DNA of 13,058 nt from Microcaldota archaeon (lineage in GTDB: Archaea; Micrarchaeota; Micrarchaeia; Micrarchaeales; CABMGC01): the NCBI GenBank assembly GCA_021792235.1, contig JAJYVC010000035.1, positions 1-13,058 on the forward strand, written 5' to 3'. A model generated the notes under the pieces. That model saw only the letters and a list, made by a program, of their open reading frames with translations, was not told where the DNA came from and ran no database searches. The position numbers were made by a program, and so were the translations under genes. Position 1 is the first letter of the stretch; each line of letters starts with the position of its first letter. Of this stretch, positions 5,849 to 13,057 are shown in pieces.

Positions 5849-5888
5849 ACGGCTGCCCGCCATAAGAAGGGCAGTTAGCCGCAGGCTA
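5849..5888 (-). terminator. Paired hairpins after the peroxiredoxin gene
   Basis: On the minus strand the peroxiredoxin stop TAG opens a small TAGCC-TGC-GGCTA hairpin, followed by CTGCCC...GGGCAG with a ten-base loop. No T-run follows, so the role is unclear; a processing or termination signal is possible, and a relic of the IS left end cannot be excluded. Confidence 0.3.
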
Positions 5889-6482
5889 TAGCTTCCCTAT
5901 GTCGTTCACTACGTCTATCTCAAGGGGTTTGCTGCCGCTCCTCCAGTTTGCCGGTATTGCACACACGTGTCCTTCCTCCATTGGCGTGTCGTGCACGTAC
6001 TTCAATCCCATGAAAGAGGTGAATATGTGGTCAGTGTCCTTGCCAAGAGCATCGTTGTGTATGTTCACGTACTGCACCTTGCCTTCTGGATCTATTATTA
6101 CCGTTCCCCTTCTTGAGGCACCGGTTTCGTGATTGAGGAAGCCGTATTCCTTCGATATCGTCTTCCTGAAATCCTCTATGAGAGGTATCTTGCTCTCCTT
6201 GACCCTGGGAGATGTCTCGCTCCAGACCTTGTGCGAGTACACGCTGTCAGTGCTTATGGCATATATCTGCGCTCCGTTCTTTACGAAATCCTGGTAGTTC
6301 TTCATGAACGCTTCTATATCCGTAGCACAGACGAACGTGAAGTCGCCCGGATAGAATGCAAGTATCACCCAGCTTCCGCTGCACTTTGAGAGCTTGAACT
6401 CCGAAATCTTCTTCTTTTCAGGATACCATGCCTTTGACTTTATCTCCGGTGCCTGAGATCCTATATCTAATAAACTTTCCAT
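5886..6482 (-). CDS. 2-Cys peroxiredoxin (AhpC/Prx1 type)
   Basis: This 198-residue thiol peroxidase reduces H2O2 and organic peroxides in the cytoplasm. The active site P45-GDF-T49-FV-C52 is the PxxxTxxC motif with peroxidatic Cys52, supported by the arginine in SRRGTVIID (R124/R125). A second cysteine, C174 in GHVCAIPANW, sits where the resolving Cys of typical 2-Cys peroxiredoxins is found (the usual VCPANW motif, here with an extra Ile-Pro-type variation). C34 is additional. The length is normal. The ATG at 6482 is preceded by GTGAG, which can pair with the 16S tail, and by a TATA box. No AhpF or thioredoxin reductase gene is adjacent, so the electron donor is not shown here. It is divergent from the LAGLIDADG-like gene, and the 127-base space between them holds both promoters. 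Confidence 0.95.
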   Translation of the reverse strand: MESLLDIGSQAPEIKSKAWYPEKKKISEFKLSKCSGSWVILAFYPGDFTFVCATDIEAFMKNYQDFVKNGAQIYAISTDSVYSHKVWSETSPRVKESKIPLIEDFRKTISKEYGFLNHETGASRRGTVIIDPEGKVQYVNIHNDALGKDTDHIFTSFMGLKYVHDTPMEEGHVCAIPANWRSGSKPLEIDVVNDIGKL

Positions 6483-6508
6483 AATCTCACTTACGTCACT
6501 ATTGCAGT

Positions 6509-6520
6509 ATAAAATATTTA
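6509..6520 (-). promoter_or_regulatory. TATA box for the peroxiredoxin gene
   Basis: TAAATATTTTAT on the minus strand, centred about 32 bases before the ATG at 6482. It predicts a leader of only a few bases. Confidence 0.5.
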
Positions 6521-6563
6521 TTGCTTTATCCTGCCAACGTGATATCTAGCTGCACGCCGTGCA

Positions 6564-6572
6564 ATATAAAAG
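6564..6572 (+). promoter_or_regulatory. TATA box for the LAGLIDADG-like/ridA pair
   Basis: ATATAAAAG is centred about 42 bases before the ATG at 6610, predicting a start near 6593 and a leader of about 15 bases. An out-of-frame ATG at 6601 (ATG GTT TAG) lies in that leader. Confidence 0.5.
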
Positions 6573-6609
6573 GTTCTGCGCAGATATTGATAGCGCTTGA
6601 ATGGTTTAG

Positions 6610-7083
6610 ATGGTCGATAAGAAACTCACGCCGGAGGTGTGCTATGCCGCAGGACTGTTCAGCAAGGCTGCTAGAAGGCAGAAGAATCTAGTGCATATAA
6701 GCACCAGCATACCGGAGCTGCAGCAGAAGTTCGTTGAGATAGCCGTAAAGAAGCTCGGAGTATTGCCAAACAAGATAATTATGGATGACAGTGGAGTCGG
6801 TTTCTATCATTCGCGAGTAGCGAAGAGGCTGCAGGACATAATAGATAGGGAGACGTACGTTTTCAAGGAGGTCAACGTTCTATCGAGAAACTACCTAGCA
6901 GGCATGTTCGACATATCGGGTCACTATCGCGGAGCTGTTGAGATAAGGCATGTAACGCCCAAGGATGCGTTCATGCTTGAGAACCTTGGGGTTCACACGC
7001 GTGGGGATAGCATAATGAATGTGAGCTTGTTCGTCTCTCTGATAAAGGGATACAGCATACTGCTTGACAGGATCAGGCTATGA
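6610..7083 (+). CDS. LAGLIDADG-fold protein lacking catalytic acids
   Basis: The product of 157 residues has two LAGLIDADG-like helices: YAAGLFSKA (12-20) and YLAGMFDISG (95-104). Each is followed by a beta-rich stretch, and the second continues with the family-like segment AVEIRHVTPKDAFMLENLGV. LAGLIDADG proteins are homing endonucleases, RNA maturases or DNA-binding regulators. The catalytic acid, the second Asp of the motif, is Ala in the first copy and Ser in the second. The protein is therefore predicted to bind nucleic acid without cutting it. It is not inside an intron or intein and it has its own promoter, so it looks domesticated. RidA follows after 19 bases in the same direction. 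The fold is inferred from motif pattern; the target and role are unknown. Confidence 0.6.
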   Translation: MVDKKLTPEVCYAAGLFSKAARRQKNLVHISTSIPELQQKFVEIAVKKLGVLPNKIIMDDSGVGFYHSRVAKRLQDIIDRETYVFKEVNVLSRNYLAGMFDISGHYRGAVEIRHVTPKDAFMLENLGVHTRGDSIMNVSLFVSLIKGYSILLDRIRL

Positions 7084-7092
7084 CTGCTTACT

Positions 7093-7096
7093 GGTG
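7093..7096 (+). promoter_or_regulatory. GGTG ribosome-binding site deciding the ridA start
   Basis: GGTG lies six bases before the ATG at 7103 and pairs with CACC of the 16S tail. It supports this ATG over the upstream TTG at 7064, which would overlap the preceding gene. Confidence 0.55.
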
Positions 7097-7102
7097 TATA
7101 AA

Positions 7103-7480
7103 ATGAAGACAAAGATCGAAACTACAAACGCGCCAAAGGCCGTAGGACCATATTCACAGGCGATTGCAGACAGTAACTTTGTATTCGCGTCTGGGCAGAT
7201 ACCACTTAACGCTGCAGGAAAGATGTTAGATGGCCCAATAGAGGAGCAGGTTTCGCAGATCATGAAGAACCTGGGCACAGTGCTTGAGTCTTCAGGATGC
7301 CTGCTCAAGGACGTGGTGAAGGCCACAATCTATCTTACGGACATGGCAGACTATGCAAAGGTAAATGACGCTTATGGGAGCTACTTCTCAGAGCCGTTTC
7401 CGGCCAGAGAGGCCGTGTGCGTCAAGGCCCTGCCACTTGGTGCAAGGGTTGAGATAAGCGTTATAGCCATAAGACATTAG
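7103..7480 (+). CDS. ridA: RidA-family 2-iminobutanoate/2-iminopropanoate deaminase
   Basis: This is a 125-residue member of the YjgF/YER057c/UK114 family. RidA hydrolyses reactive imines such as 2-aminoacrylate released by PLP enzymes, protecting other PLP proteins. The conserved start APKAVGPYSQAI (10-21), the FASGQIPL strand and the C-terminal signature FPAREAVCVKALPLGARVEI are present. R102 in PAREAV is the arginine that binds the substrate carboxylate, and E117 and Y17 match other active-site positions. The family forms trimers with sites between subunits. The start at 7103 gives the usual length and has a GGTG site. It follows the LAGLIDADG-like gene by 19 bases and is probably cotranscribed with it. 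It meets the 502-residue gene tail to tail across about 23 bases. Confidence 0.95.
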   Translation: MKTKIETTNAPKAVGPYSQAIADSNFVFASGQIPLNAAGKMLDGPIEEQVSQIMKNLGTVLESSGCLLKDVVKATIYLTDMADYAKVNDAYGSYFSEPFPAREAVCVKALPLGARVEISVIAIRH

Positions 7481-7503
7481 CAACGGCCAGAGCCTGATGC
7501 GTG

Positions 7504-9012
7504 CTAGAGATACAAGCCAGTGCGCAGACCGTCCTCGTCTAGGCCTCTTGCCGCACTCTTCAAGGTTGATCTCTGCTCGGATGCTACAGATGCTCCGACT
7601 TCAAGTAGTGCCACCTGTGCATCAGGGTATCCCGCCTCCTTGTACTTTCCAGCTACCTCAGTCAGCATGTCCAGAGCTTCCTTGTACTTGTCGTTTAAAA
7701 CGTAGAGGTGCACTACATCCTGCCTTAGCTTCACTGCATCGTCTATAGTAGGGCCTCGGTTACCCTGCGTCTGACCGGTGAGCTGCGCCATTAGAGCATC
7801 CATCTGCGCCTGCTGCTGATCAACAACTACGGGCGGCTTTAACAGCACTTCTGACTCAAGCCTTTCCACAACCCCAAGCTTCAGCTCTATTGACTTGTCG
7901 ATTACCTTTCGGGCTTCGGTGGCGTTATGCACATTTATTAATTGATGCCCTGCCTGATGATATATTTCAGATGCAGCTATGAGCATTTTGTCTGCGAGTG
8001 CAGAATGACCCTCGGCAACGTATTCTGTAGATTTGGCTACCAGCAGGGCTTCCACATCGCCAGTATTGCCGCTTGAAGCAGATATGGTTGCGCCAATCTG
8101 CCTGAATTGTACTGCGAAATTAAGCAAGTCCTCTGGCGCGCCGCTATTCTTCACGGCGTTCTCTACAGTATCTGCGGCTTCTATTGCAGATTCGACGCCA
8201 AGCTCGTGCAGCCTGTGCATATCGTGCAGGTCTCTCCTGCTGACTTGCTCCTGCACATGCTTTGCATTTGCATTGAGTGCACTTGCAACTAGACCTTCGG
8301 CTCCTCCGAATATGCCATTGGCATAATATTTCGAGAGTGTGCTAGTGGCTAACCCTAGGGCCTCGGCGCTGTTCTCAAGCTCTACCATTATGTTTATTGC
8401 ACTTGCTTTCAGGTATAGCGCCTGTTGGGCCAGGACTTGCGCTTTTTGGCTGCTTGCCTGCAGCTCCTTGTTGAGAGGCTCGAGCTCCTTGAGCAGAGGG
8501 TTGACGTTCTTTTCAACAAAACCATTGTACTCCTTTTCCGCCTTGGCAGATGCTGCTTCAAAAGCCGGTTTCTGTGCTTCCCTCTCCGATTCGCTCAGAG
8601 CCTGGTAATCTGCAACCAGCCTCATGTTAGTGTCAACTAATTCCTGCTGCTTCTCAGAATGCTTCACGAGCTTTTCCTGGATCGGTAACATTTTCTCCTG
8701 GAGGGCGACAATGTCATCCTTGAGCCCGAATATCTCGCCCTCACTCTGTTCTGCCTTTGTCAGGAGCCTCTTTACCGCAGCCTTCCTTATCTGATTTGCC
8801 TCCCTCTCCTGCCCCAGCTCCAGCAGGTGGTGCGAGAGAGCAATGCTATCCGTTATAACCTCAACGAGTGTCCGAATATCCATATCGGAAGATTCCTTCT
8901 CTGCAATCTTCGCGCGATATATGTCCACTAGCTGCTCCCTGTACTCCTTTTCCCTTGGAGTCGCTACGAACTGCACCTGAGAAGGTGTTTCCCTCACTTT
9001 GCTTAATGCCAT
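7504..9012 (-). CDS. Large all-helical protein with coiled coil, unknown function
   Basis: I do not recognise this 502-residue protein. It has no signal peptide or membrane segment and is almost wholly helical. Residues 1-90 include a charged helix pair. Residues 90-215 are a long heptad-like region rich in Glu, Lys, Gln and Ala (for example KMLPIQEKLVKHSEKQQELV and KELEPLNKELQASSQKAQVL), typical of a coiled coil. Residues 215-400 are helical with Ala-rich repeats, and the C-terminal third (VVHLYVLNDKYKEALDMLTE) resembles TPR-type helix pairs. A scaffold or filament-like role is possible, but nothing shows a reaction. The start has a TATA box 26 bases upstream, so the transcript is probably leaderless. 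It is divergent from the ITP pyrophosphatase gene. Confidence 0.85.
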   Translation of the reverse strand: MALSKVRETPSQVQFVATPREKEYREQLVDIYRAKIAEKESSDMDIRTLVEVITDSIALSHHLLELGQEREANQIRKAAVKRLLTKAEQSEGEIFGLKDDIVALQEKMLPIQEKLVKHSEKQQELVDTNMRLVADYQALSESEREAQKPAFEAASAKAEKEYNGFVEKNVNPLLKELEPLNKELQASSQKAQVLAQQALYLKASAINIMVELENSAEALGLATSTLSKYYANGIFGGAEGLVASALNANAKHVQEQVSRRDLHDMHRLHELGVESAIEAADTVENAVKNSGAPEDLLNFAVQFRQIGATISASSGNTGDVEALLVAKSTEYVAEGHSALADKMLIAASEIYHQAGHQLINVHNATEARKVIDKSIELKLGVVERLESEVLLKPPVVVDQQQAQMDALMAQLTGQTQGNRGPTIDDAVKLRQDVVHLYVLNDKYKEALDMLTEVAGKYKEAGYPDAQVALLEVGASVASEQRSTLKSAARGLDEDGLRTGLYL

Positions 9013-9034
9013 GAGTCATCTTAGCGCTCATGTC

Positions 9035-9042
9035 ATTTAAAA
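9035..9042 (-). promoter_or_regulatory. TATA box for the 502-residue protein gene
   Basis: TTTTAAAT on the minus strand, centred about 26 bases before the ATG at 9012, predicting a leaderless message. Confidence 0.55.
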
Positions 9043-9054
9043 GCATTTTGTACA

Positions 9055-9063
9055 ATTAAATAT
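9055..9063 (+). promoter_or_regulatory. TATA box for the ITP pyrophosphatase gene
   Basis: ATTAAATAT is centred about 34 bases before the ATG at 9093. It faces away from the divergent TATA box at 9035-9042; the two promoters share a space of 80 bases. Confidence 0.5.
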
Positions 9064-9092
9064 TGCAGACTTGCCGGCGTGGATGGGCAGTT

Positions 9093-9656
9093 ATGGACAG
9101 AGAAGCAAATCTTGTATTCGTGACATCGAACATGAACAAGCTTAGGGAAGCGAGGAAGCTGCTAGGCATGCAGATAAAAAACGCAAATCTCGAGCTCAGA
9201 GAAGTGCAATCACTATCCGTCAAGGAGGTTGCTGGAATAAAGGCAAGGGAAGCGTACAGAATCCTGAAGAAGCCAGTCATGGTTGAAGATACTGGACTGT
9301 ACATAAGGGGATTTGGAGGCTTCCCTGGCGCATTGGTGAAATGGACCACTAATGGAGTAGGCTACGAAGGAGTCTGTAGGCTTGTGGATTCTTGCAGAAG
9401 CAGGGATGCGTATGCCGAGACGTGCGTTGCACTGTGCGATGGCAAATCGGTGAAGAGATTTGTAGGCAGGATAGAGGGTAGTATCGCAATGGAACCGAAG
9501 GGCAGCAGGAATTTCGGATGGGATTATATCTTCATACCTAAGGGTAGTGCGAAGACGTTCGCAGAGATGTCTGTCAGTGAAAAGAACAAGGTGTCGATGA
9601 GACGTGTCGCATTTTCAAAACTCCTCCATTTCCTTTCAGAAAAGAGCAGGATTTGA
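9093..9656 (+). CDS. rdgB: ITP/XTP pyrophosphatase (HAM1/RdgB family)
   Basis: This 187-residue enzyme hydrolyses non-canonical purine triphosphates (ITP, dITP, XTP) to monophosphate and pyrophosphate, keeping inosine and xanthosine out of nucleic acids. Family motifs are present in order: the nucleotide-binding start VFVTSNMNKLREA (8-20), MVEDTGLYIRGFGGFPGALVK (63-83) with the catalytic Asp, FVGRIEGSI (123-131), FGWDYIFIPKG (141-151) and KTFAEMSVSEKN (154-165) followed by SMRRVAFSKL. The length is normal. A TTG at 9063 would add ten residues, but the ATG at 9093 fits the TATA box and the usual start of the family. It lies 40 bases before lipA, which has its own promoter. Confidence 0.95.
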   Translation: MDREANLVFVTSNMNKLREARKLLGMQIKNANLELREVQSLSVKEVAGIKAREAYRILKKPVMVEDTGLYIRGFGGFPGALVKWTTNGVGYEGVCRLVDSCRSRDAYAETCVALCDGKSVKRFVGRIEGSIAMEPKGSRNFGWDYIFIPKGSAKTFAEMSVSEKNKVSMRRVAFSKLLHFLSEKSRI

Positions 9657-9659
9657 AGA

Positions 9660-9668
9660 TTTTTATAA
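9660..9668 (+). promoter_or_regulatory. TATA box for lipA
   Basis: TTTTTATAA begins three bases after the stop of the upstream gene. A start about 25 bases downstream, near 9690, leaves a leader of only a few bases before the TTG at 9697. Confidence 0.55.
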
Positions 9669-9696
9669 CTTGGTTGGCAATTATTTGTGTGATTGA

Positions 9697-10578
9697 TTGC
9701 TGCCAGAATGGCTATCGATAAAGCCCGCCTCAACTGAGAAATACAATCACATAAAGGACACGATAAGCTCGTTGGGATTGCACACAGTATGTGCGGAGGC
9801 ACACTGCCCAAACGTCAGCGAATGCTGGGGCGGAGGAACGGCGACGTTCATGGTGCTTGGCGATCTGTGCACCAGAGGATGCACTTTCTGCGCAGTGCAT
9901 AAGAGCGCAAAGGGCTCGCAAATAGACGCGGCAGAACCGGAGAAACTGGCAATCGTGATAAGGGAATGGGGACTTGACTATGTTGTGGTTACATCAGTGG
10001 CCAGGGATGATCTGCCAGATCAGGGATCACTGCATTTCGCAAGATGCGTTTCGGAGATAAAGAAAGTTAACCCGGACACGCTTATAGAAGTGCTCATACC
10101 GGATTTTCAAGGTAGTAGGGAATGCCTAAGCAACATAGTAAGATCTCACCCAGATGTCATAGGACATAACATAGAGACGGTTGAAAGACTTAGCCCGAGA
10201 GTGAGGGACAGGAGGGCAGACTATAGACAGTCCCTCCGACTGCTAAAGATTTCAAAGGAGCTTGACAGCACAATATACACCAAGTCAGCGATTATGCTTG
10301 GCATAGGTGAAACTGAGGAAGAGGTCGTATCTGCGCTGGTCGATCTGAGAGCTTCTGGAGTGGACTTCGTGGCGATAGGGCAATATCTAAGGCCTAGCAA
10401 GCAGCATATAGAAGTAAGGGAGTATCTGAAACCTGAAAGATTCGAGTCTATAAAGAGGATGGCGCTTGAGATGGGTTTCAGGTACGTTGCTGCAGGTCCG
10501 TTCGTCAGGAGTTCATACAGGGCCGGGGAATTCTTCATAAGATCGATGATCAAGGCAGATGCCGATCCTAGGATCTGA
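9697..10578 (+). CDS. lipA: Lipoyl synthase (radical SAM), TTG start
   Basis: LipA inserts two sulfur atoms into octanoyl groups bound to lipoyl domains, using S-adenosylmethionine and two [4Fe-4S] clusters. Both cluster motifs are visible: the auxiliary site C32-x4-C37-x5-C43 (CAEAHCPNVSECW) and the radical SAM site C58-x3-C62-x2-C65 (CTRGCTFCAV). The C-terminal RSSY (271-274), which supplies the serine ligand of the auxiliary cluster, is also present. The 293-residue length is normal. The only usable start is TTG at 9697: it follows a TGA at 9694 in frame, and the first ATG would remove the auxiliary cluster. Its 3' end overlaps the convergent Ada-like gene by 11 bases. The convergent operon carries lplB and lplA, consistent with one lipoylation pathway. 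Confidence 0.96.
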   Translation: MLPEWLSIKPASTEKYNHIKDTISSLGLHTVCAEAHCPNVSECWGGGTATFMVLGDLCTRGCTFCAVHKSAKGSQIDAAEPEKLAIVIREWGLDYVVVTSVARDDLPDQGSLHFARCVSEIKKVNPDTLIEVLIPDFQGSRECLSNIVRSHPDVIGHNIETVERLSPRVRDRRADYRQSLRLLKISKELDSTIYTKSAIMLGIGETEEEVVSALVDLRASGVDFVAIGQYLRPSKQHIEVREYLKPERFESIKRMALEMGFRYVAAGPFVRSSYRAGEFFIRSMIKADADPRI

Positions 10579-10834
10579 GTGACTTCTTTAAAGTATGGCG
10601 ATTGTAGAAGTCTTGCAGGTTGTCCTCCGGAACAAGATGCTTTATTTCGCCAAAACCTTCGTCGTCGATTGGCCTGCAGTTCTTACAGGACCTATATCCT
10701 GCTGCCACAGCATCTTCAAGGCTTGCAAAGAATATCCTGCTCTCTTTACGCATCCTCATTCCGCTTCTGCAATCAAGCTTGCCGAATATCCTCCCCTGTC
10801 TGTACCAGGCATATTCACTGGGCACTTCGGTCAT
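10568..10834 (-). CDS. Ada-like zinc-binding small protein
   Basis: The product of 88 residues has the fold signature of the metal-binding domain found at the N terminus of Ada: FGKLDCRSGMRMRKESRIFF (18-37), then SLEDAVAAGYRSCKNCRP (39-56). C50 and C53 (CKNC) match the second pair of zinc ligands and C23 one of the first pair; the usual fourth ligand is not obvious. In Ada the domain repairs methylphosphotriesters, but stand-alone copies occur with unknown roles and no alkyltransferase domain is present here. It is the last gene of the lplB-lplA set, 47 bases after lplA. A GAGGT lies directly before the ATG, unusually close for a ribosome-binding site. Its end overlaps lipA. Confidence 0.6.
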   Translation of the reverse strand: MTEVPSEYAWYRQGRIFGKLDCRSGMRMRKESRIFFASLEDAVAAGYRSCKNCRPIDDEGFGEIKHLVPEDNLQDFYNRHTLKKSLRS

Positions 10835-10881
10835 TACCTCTGTACCTTACTTCATGACTTTGTACAGCTGCGCCATTTTCA

Positions 10882-11583
10882 TTACCTGATGAAGTTCCAG
10901 TCATCAGATGCATAGGTCTTTGACAGCTCCCTTGCCCTAGTTGACTCACTCCGGCTAAGTTCACCGAACTTGTGATCCCGGTATTCAGTCATGCCGTGCA
11001 GTATGGCTTCGTACAGTTCCTGGAACGAGACCTTTTTCTCCGAATATATCGAAGTGACCCTTTCCTCGACACTCTTTATCATCTTGTCAGATATCTTCTC
11101 CATGCTAACATTAAGGACGGAAAACATCTTTGCAACATTGAGTCGGTACAGTATGGTGCCATGCTGCAAAAGCACCCCTTCTCTCCTTGTCTGCGCATTG
11201 CCAGATATCTTCTTTCCGTTTACAAGTATATCGTTTATCGGAGCGAATTGCGCATTTATGTCTATCCTTTTCAATCCATTTATTATCCTTCCACATATCA
11301 TCCTGTAGCTCTCCCATATGCTCTTTGGGAATAGGGACTCCTGGCCGAGTATGCTGTATGTCAGCTCGCCATCGTGATCATGGTACACTGCACCTCCGCC
11401 AGTTATCCTTCTCACAAAATCTATTCCCTCAGAGCGGCACTGTCCTATGTTTACTTCGTCATTCATGCTCTGGAACCTGCCTATAGATACCGCGCTGGGA
11501 TTCCATCTGTAGAACCTTATAGTTGGTTCAGATTTACCGTCCCTTATATGCTCCAGTATCGACTCGTCTATGGCCATGTTCAT
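10882..11583 (-). CDS. lplA: Lipoate-protein ligase A, large (catalytic) subunit
   Basis: LplA activates lipoate (or octanoate) with ATP and attaches it to a lysine of E2 or H-protein domains. The 233-residue frame from ATG 11583 has FYRWNPSAVSIGRFQ (24-38), the RRITGGGAVYHD motif (58-69) that binds the lipoyl-AMP, GELTYSI (72-78), and NDILVNGKKISGNAQ (117-131) with the catalytic lysine. As in Thermoplasma, the accessory domain is a separate gene (lplB) just upstream. The frame continues upstream of the ATG as EWRIIQLEEHDAY, which matches the conserved first strand of the family, yet that stretch has no ATG, GTG or TTG. The real start may be non-canonical, or the protein is shortened. Gene order is DUF373 gene, lplB, lplA, Ada-like. 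Confidence 0.93.
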   Translation of the reverse strand: MNMAIDESILEHIRDGKSEPTIRFYRWNPSAVSIGRFQSMNDEVNIGQCRSEGIDFVRRITGGGAVYHDHDGELTYSILGQESLFPKSIWESYRMICGRIINGLKRIDINAQFAPINDILVNGKKISGNAQTRREGVLLQHGTILYRLNVAKMFSVLNVSMEKISDKMIKSVEERVTSIYSEKKVSFQELYEAILHGMTEYRDHKFGELSRSESTRARELSKTYASDDWNFIR

Positions 11584-11609
11584 GTATGCGTCATGCTCCT
11601 CCAGCTGTA

Positions 11610-11906
11610 TTATTCTCCATTCAGTGATTTTATCGCCTGCTTGACAACCTGCGCTATGGCTTCCGGAGTTAATCCCACCAGTGTTATCCCATTCCTGTCC
11701 ACAACTGACTGCACATGCCTTGATATTTCCTGCTCGCTTGCCTTAGCATCCATGCCCACAAGTGATTTTTCTATTGCATTTAGCGATTCTTCCGGGTATA
11801 TGAAGAAGTCGCCGAGTATCTGCACGCCATCTATCGTATGCCAGTAAGTGACCTTCACGGATATGAGCTTTCCGCCCGGAACCTTCAGCTTGGCAGCACT
11901 GTACAC
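11610..11906 (-). CDS. lplB: Lipoate-protein ligase accessory subunit LplB
   Basis: This 98-residue protein matches the small C-terminal domain of lipoate ligases, encoded separately in Thermoplasma and other archaea. It is needed there with LplA for lipoate activation. The signature is KLKVPGGKLISVKV (6-19), then GDFFIYPEESLNAIEKSLVG (32-51), then a helix and SVVDRNGITLVGLTPEAIA (67-85). The start is a GTG at 11906, eight bases after the stop of the membrane-protein gene, which suggests coupled translation. It lies directly before lplA and, in an overlapping frame, the lplA reading frame runs back into its 3' end. Confidence 0.9.
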   Translation of the reverse strand: MYSAAKLKVPGGKLISVKVTYWHTIDGVQILGDFFIYPEESLNAIEKSLVGMDAKASEQEISRHVQSVVDRNGITLVGLTPEAIAQVVKQAIKSLNGE

Positions 11907-11914
11907 AAGAACAC

Positions 11915-13057
11915 TCAGTTTATTACTACCCTATCTGGCAGTATTTCCGTAATCCTATCAACGCCATACGTGACCAAGTTGCCGAAGCTCGTATTGATAA
12001 GTATCCTTCCGTGCCTGGCATCAACTTTTGACACCTTACCTATAAGAGCGCCGAGCTCGTTGACTACCTGCTTGTCCTTGAGCCTCTTCGAAAGGAGCAC
12101 CTGCCTTCTGAGGACCCCTGAGGTCGCGGATATCGCGACTCCGAGAAGTATCGCGGCTATGGTGAACTCCAGGAGCTGGCCGAAGTATATCTGAGCGTTG
12201 AGCCATTCGGTAAACGCATAAAGCAGGACCCACAATATCACTGAAGAGCCCAGATATATCCCGTACTTGAAGGTCCTGAAGACATGCCTTGATGCTCTCA
12301 CGTCTATTATCCTGCCTATTAAGTAGAGTATGAGGACTATCGGGAGCACTATAAGGAAGCCCTCCACCGCGTTCGCTATTGCCAGCGATTGCACTCCGCT
12401 TATCTTCATGGTTGATGTGTAATTGCCATTTGAGATGAATGCACCTGCCACCAGAAAGAGTAGCGCACTTAGATAAAATACGAAGCTCATGCGGTCAATG
12501 CTGAATCCAAATCCTCTGAACGAACTTATGAATGCCTCCTCCAGACCGAAGCCTTTTATAAGTAGATACAGGCCTATAAGGCCCACTGGCAGCTGCCATC
12601 CCGTGCCTATTGCATAGCTTATAGCGAAGAGGAGGAGGAGTACTGCGGGCAGCCCGAAGACTATCCTTGCGTAATGCGGCTCCTTGAGCTTCTCTAGCAC
12701 GGTGAAATAGGTGTTCTCTAGGCTCTCCGCCTGTTTTAGCGTAACTACCTGCACGCCGTTTATCTTTATCCTTGACTCTATTATCGGCAATACTCTTTGG
12801 TCGCTTGCTCCATCAGTAATCAGTATGCACGCATCACTCTTGTTCGACTCAAGCACCAGCTCGAGCTGCCTAGCTATCTCACGGTCAGCATGATAGCCCT
12901 CTAGTTCAGATCCTGTGATGGTGGCGACGTTCACCAGATATCCCTGGTCCTTAAGCTTATCATAATAGTTTACAGCGTAGAACATTGTATTTGAATCGGG
13001 ATCCTGGGGATCTGCTAGAGCAAGCTCTTTGGCCGCATTGAGAATCTGCAGCCTACC
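11915..13057 (-). CDS. DUF373 family membrane protein, 5'-partial
   Basis: The frame is open to the right edge of the window; the ATG at 12985 is internal. The preceding codons read GRLQILNAAKELALADPQD, which fits the upstream part of the family. The soluble N-terminal region has the DUF373 signature VATITGSELEGYHADREIAR, then ILITDGASDQRVLPIIESR and VVTLKQAESLENTYF. About six hydrophobic segments follow, including RIVFGLPAVLLLLFAISYAI, MSFVFYLSALLFLVAGAFI and LLEFTIAAILLGVAISA, and then a C-terminal soluble strand-rich tail. It is an archaeal integral membrane protein of unknown function. It precedes lplB by eight bases; whether it has a link to lipoylation is not shown. Confidence 0.92.
   Translation of the reverse strand, partial: GRLQILNAAKELALADPQDPDSNTMFYAVNYYDKLKDQGYLVNVATITGSELEGYHADREIARQLELVLESNKSDACILITDGASDQRVLPIIESRIKINGVQVVTLKQAESLENTYFTVLEKLKEPHYARIVFGLPAVLLLLFAISYAIGTGWQLPVGLIGLYLLIKGFGLEEAFISSFRGFGFSIDRMSFVFYLSALLFLVAGAFISNGNYTSTMKISGVQSLAIANAVEGFLIVLPIVLILYLIGRIIDVRASRHVFRTFKYGIYLGSSVILWVLLYAFTEWLNAQIYFGQLLEFTIAAILLGVAISATSGVLRRQVLLSKRLKDKQVVNELGALIGKVSKVDARHGRILINTSFGNLVTYGVDRITEILPDRVVIN

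Noticed and set aside
6610..7083. Active homing endonuclease
   Set aside because: Both LAGLIDADG motifs lack the catalytic acid and the gene is not within an intron or intein.
8033..8640. Several plus-strand frames opposite the 502-residue gene
   Set aside because: They are Ala/Ser/Cys-rich shadows of the helical protein's codons, with no domain.
11374..11847. 157-codon plus-strand frame opposite lplA and lplB
   Set aside because: It is antisense to two strongly recognised genes and shows no domain.
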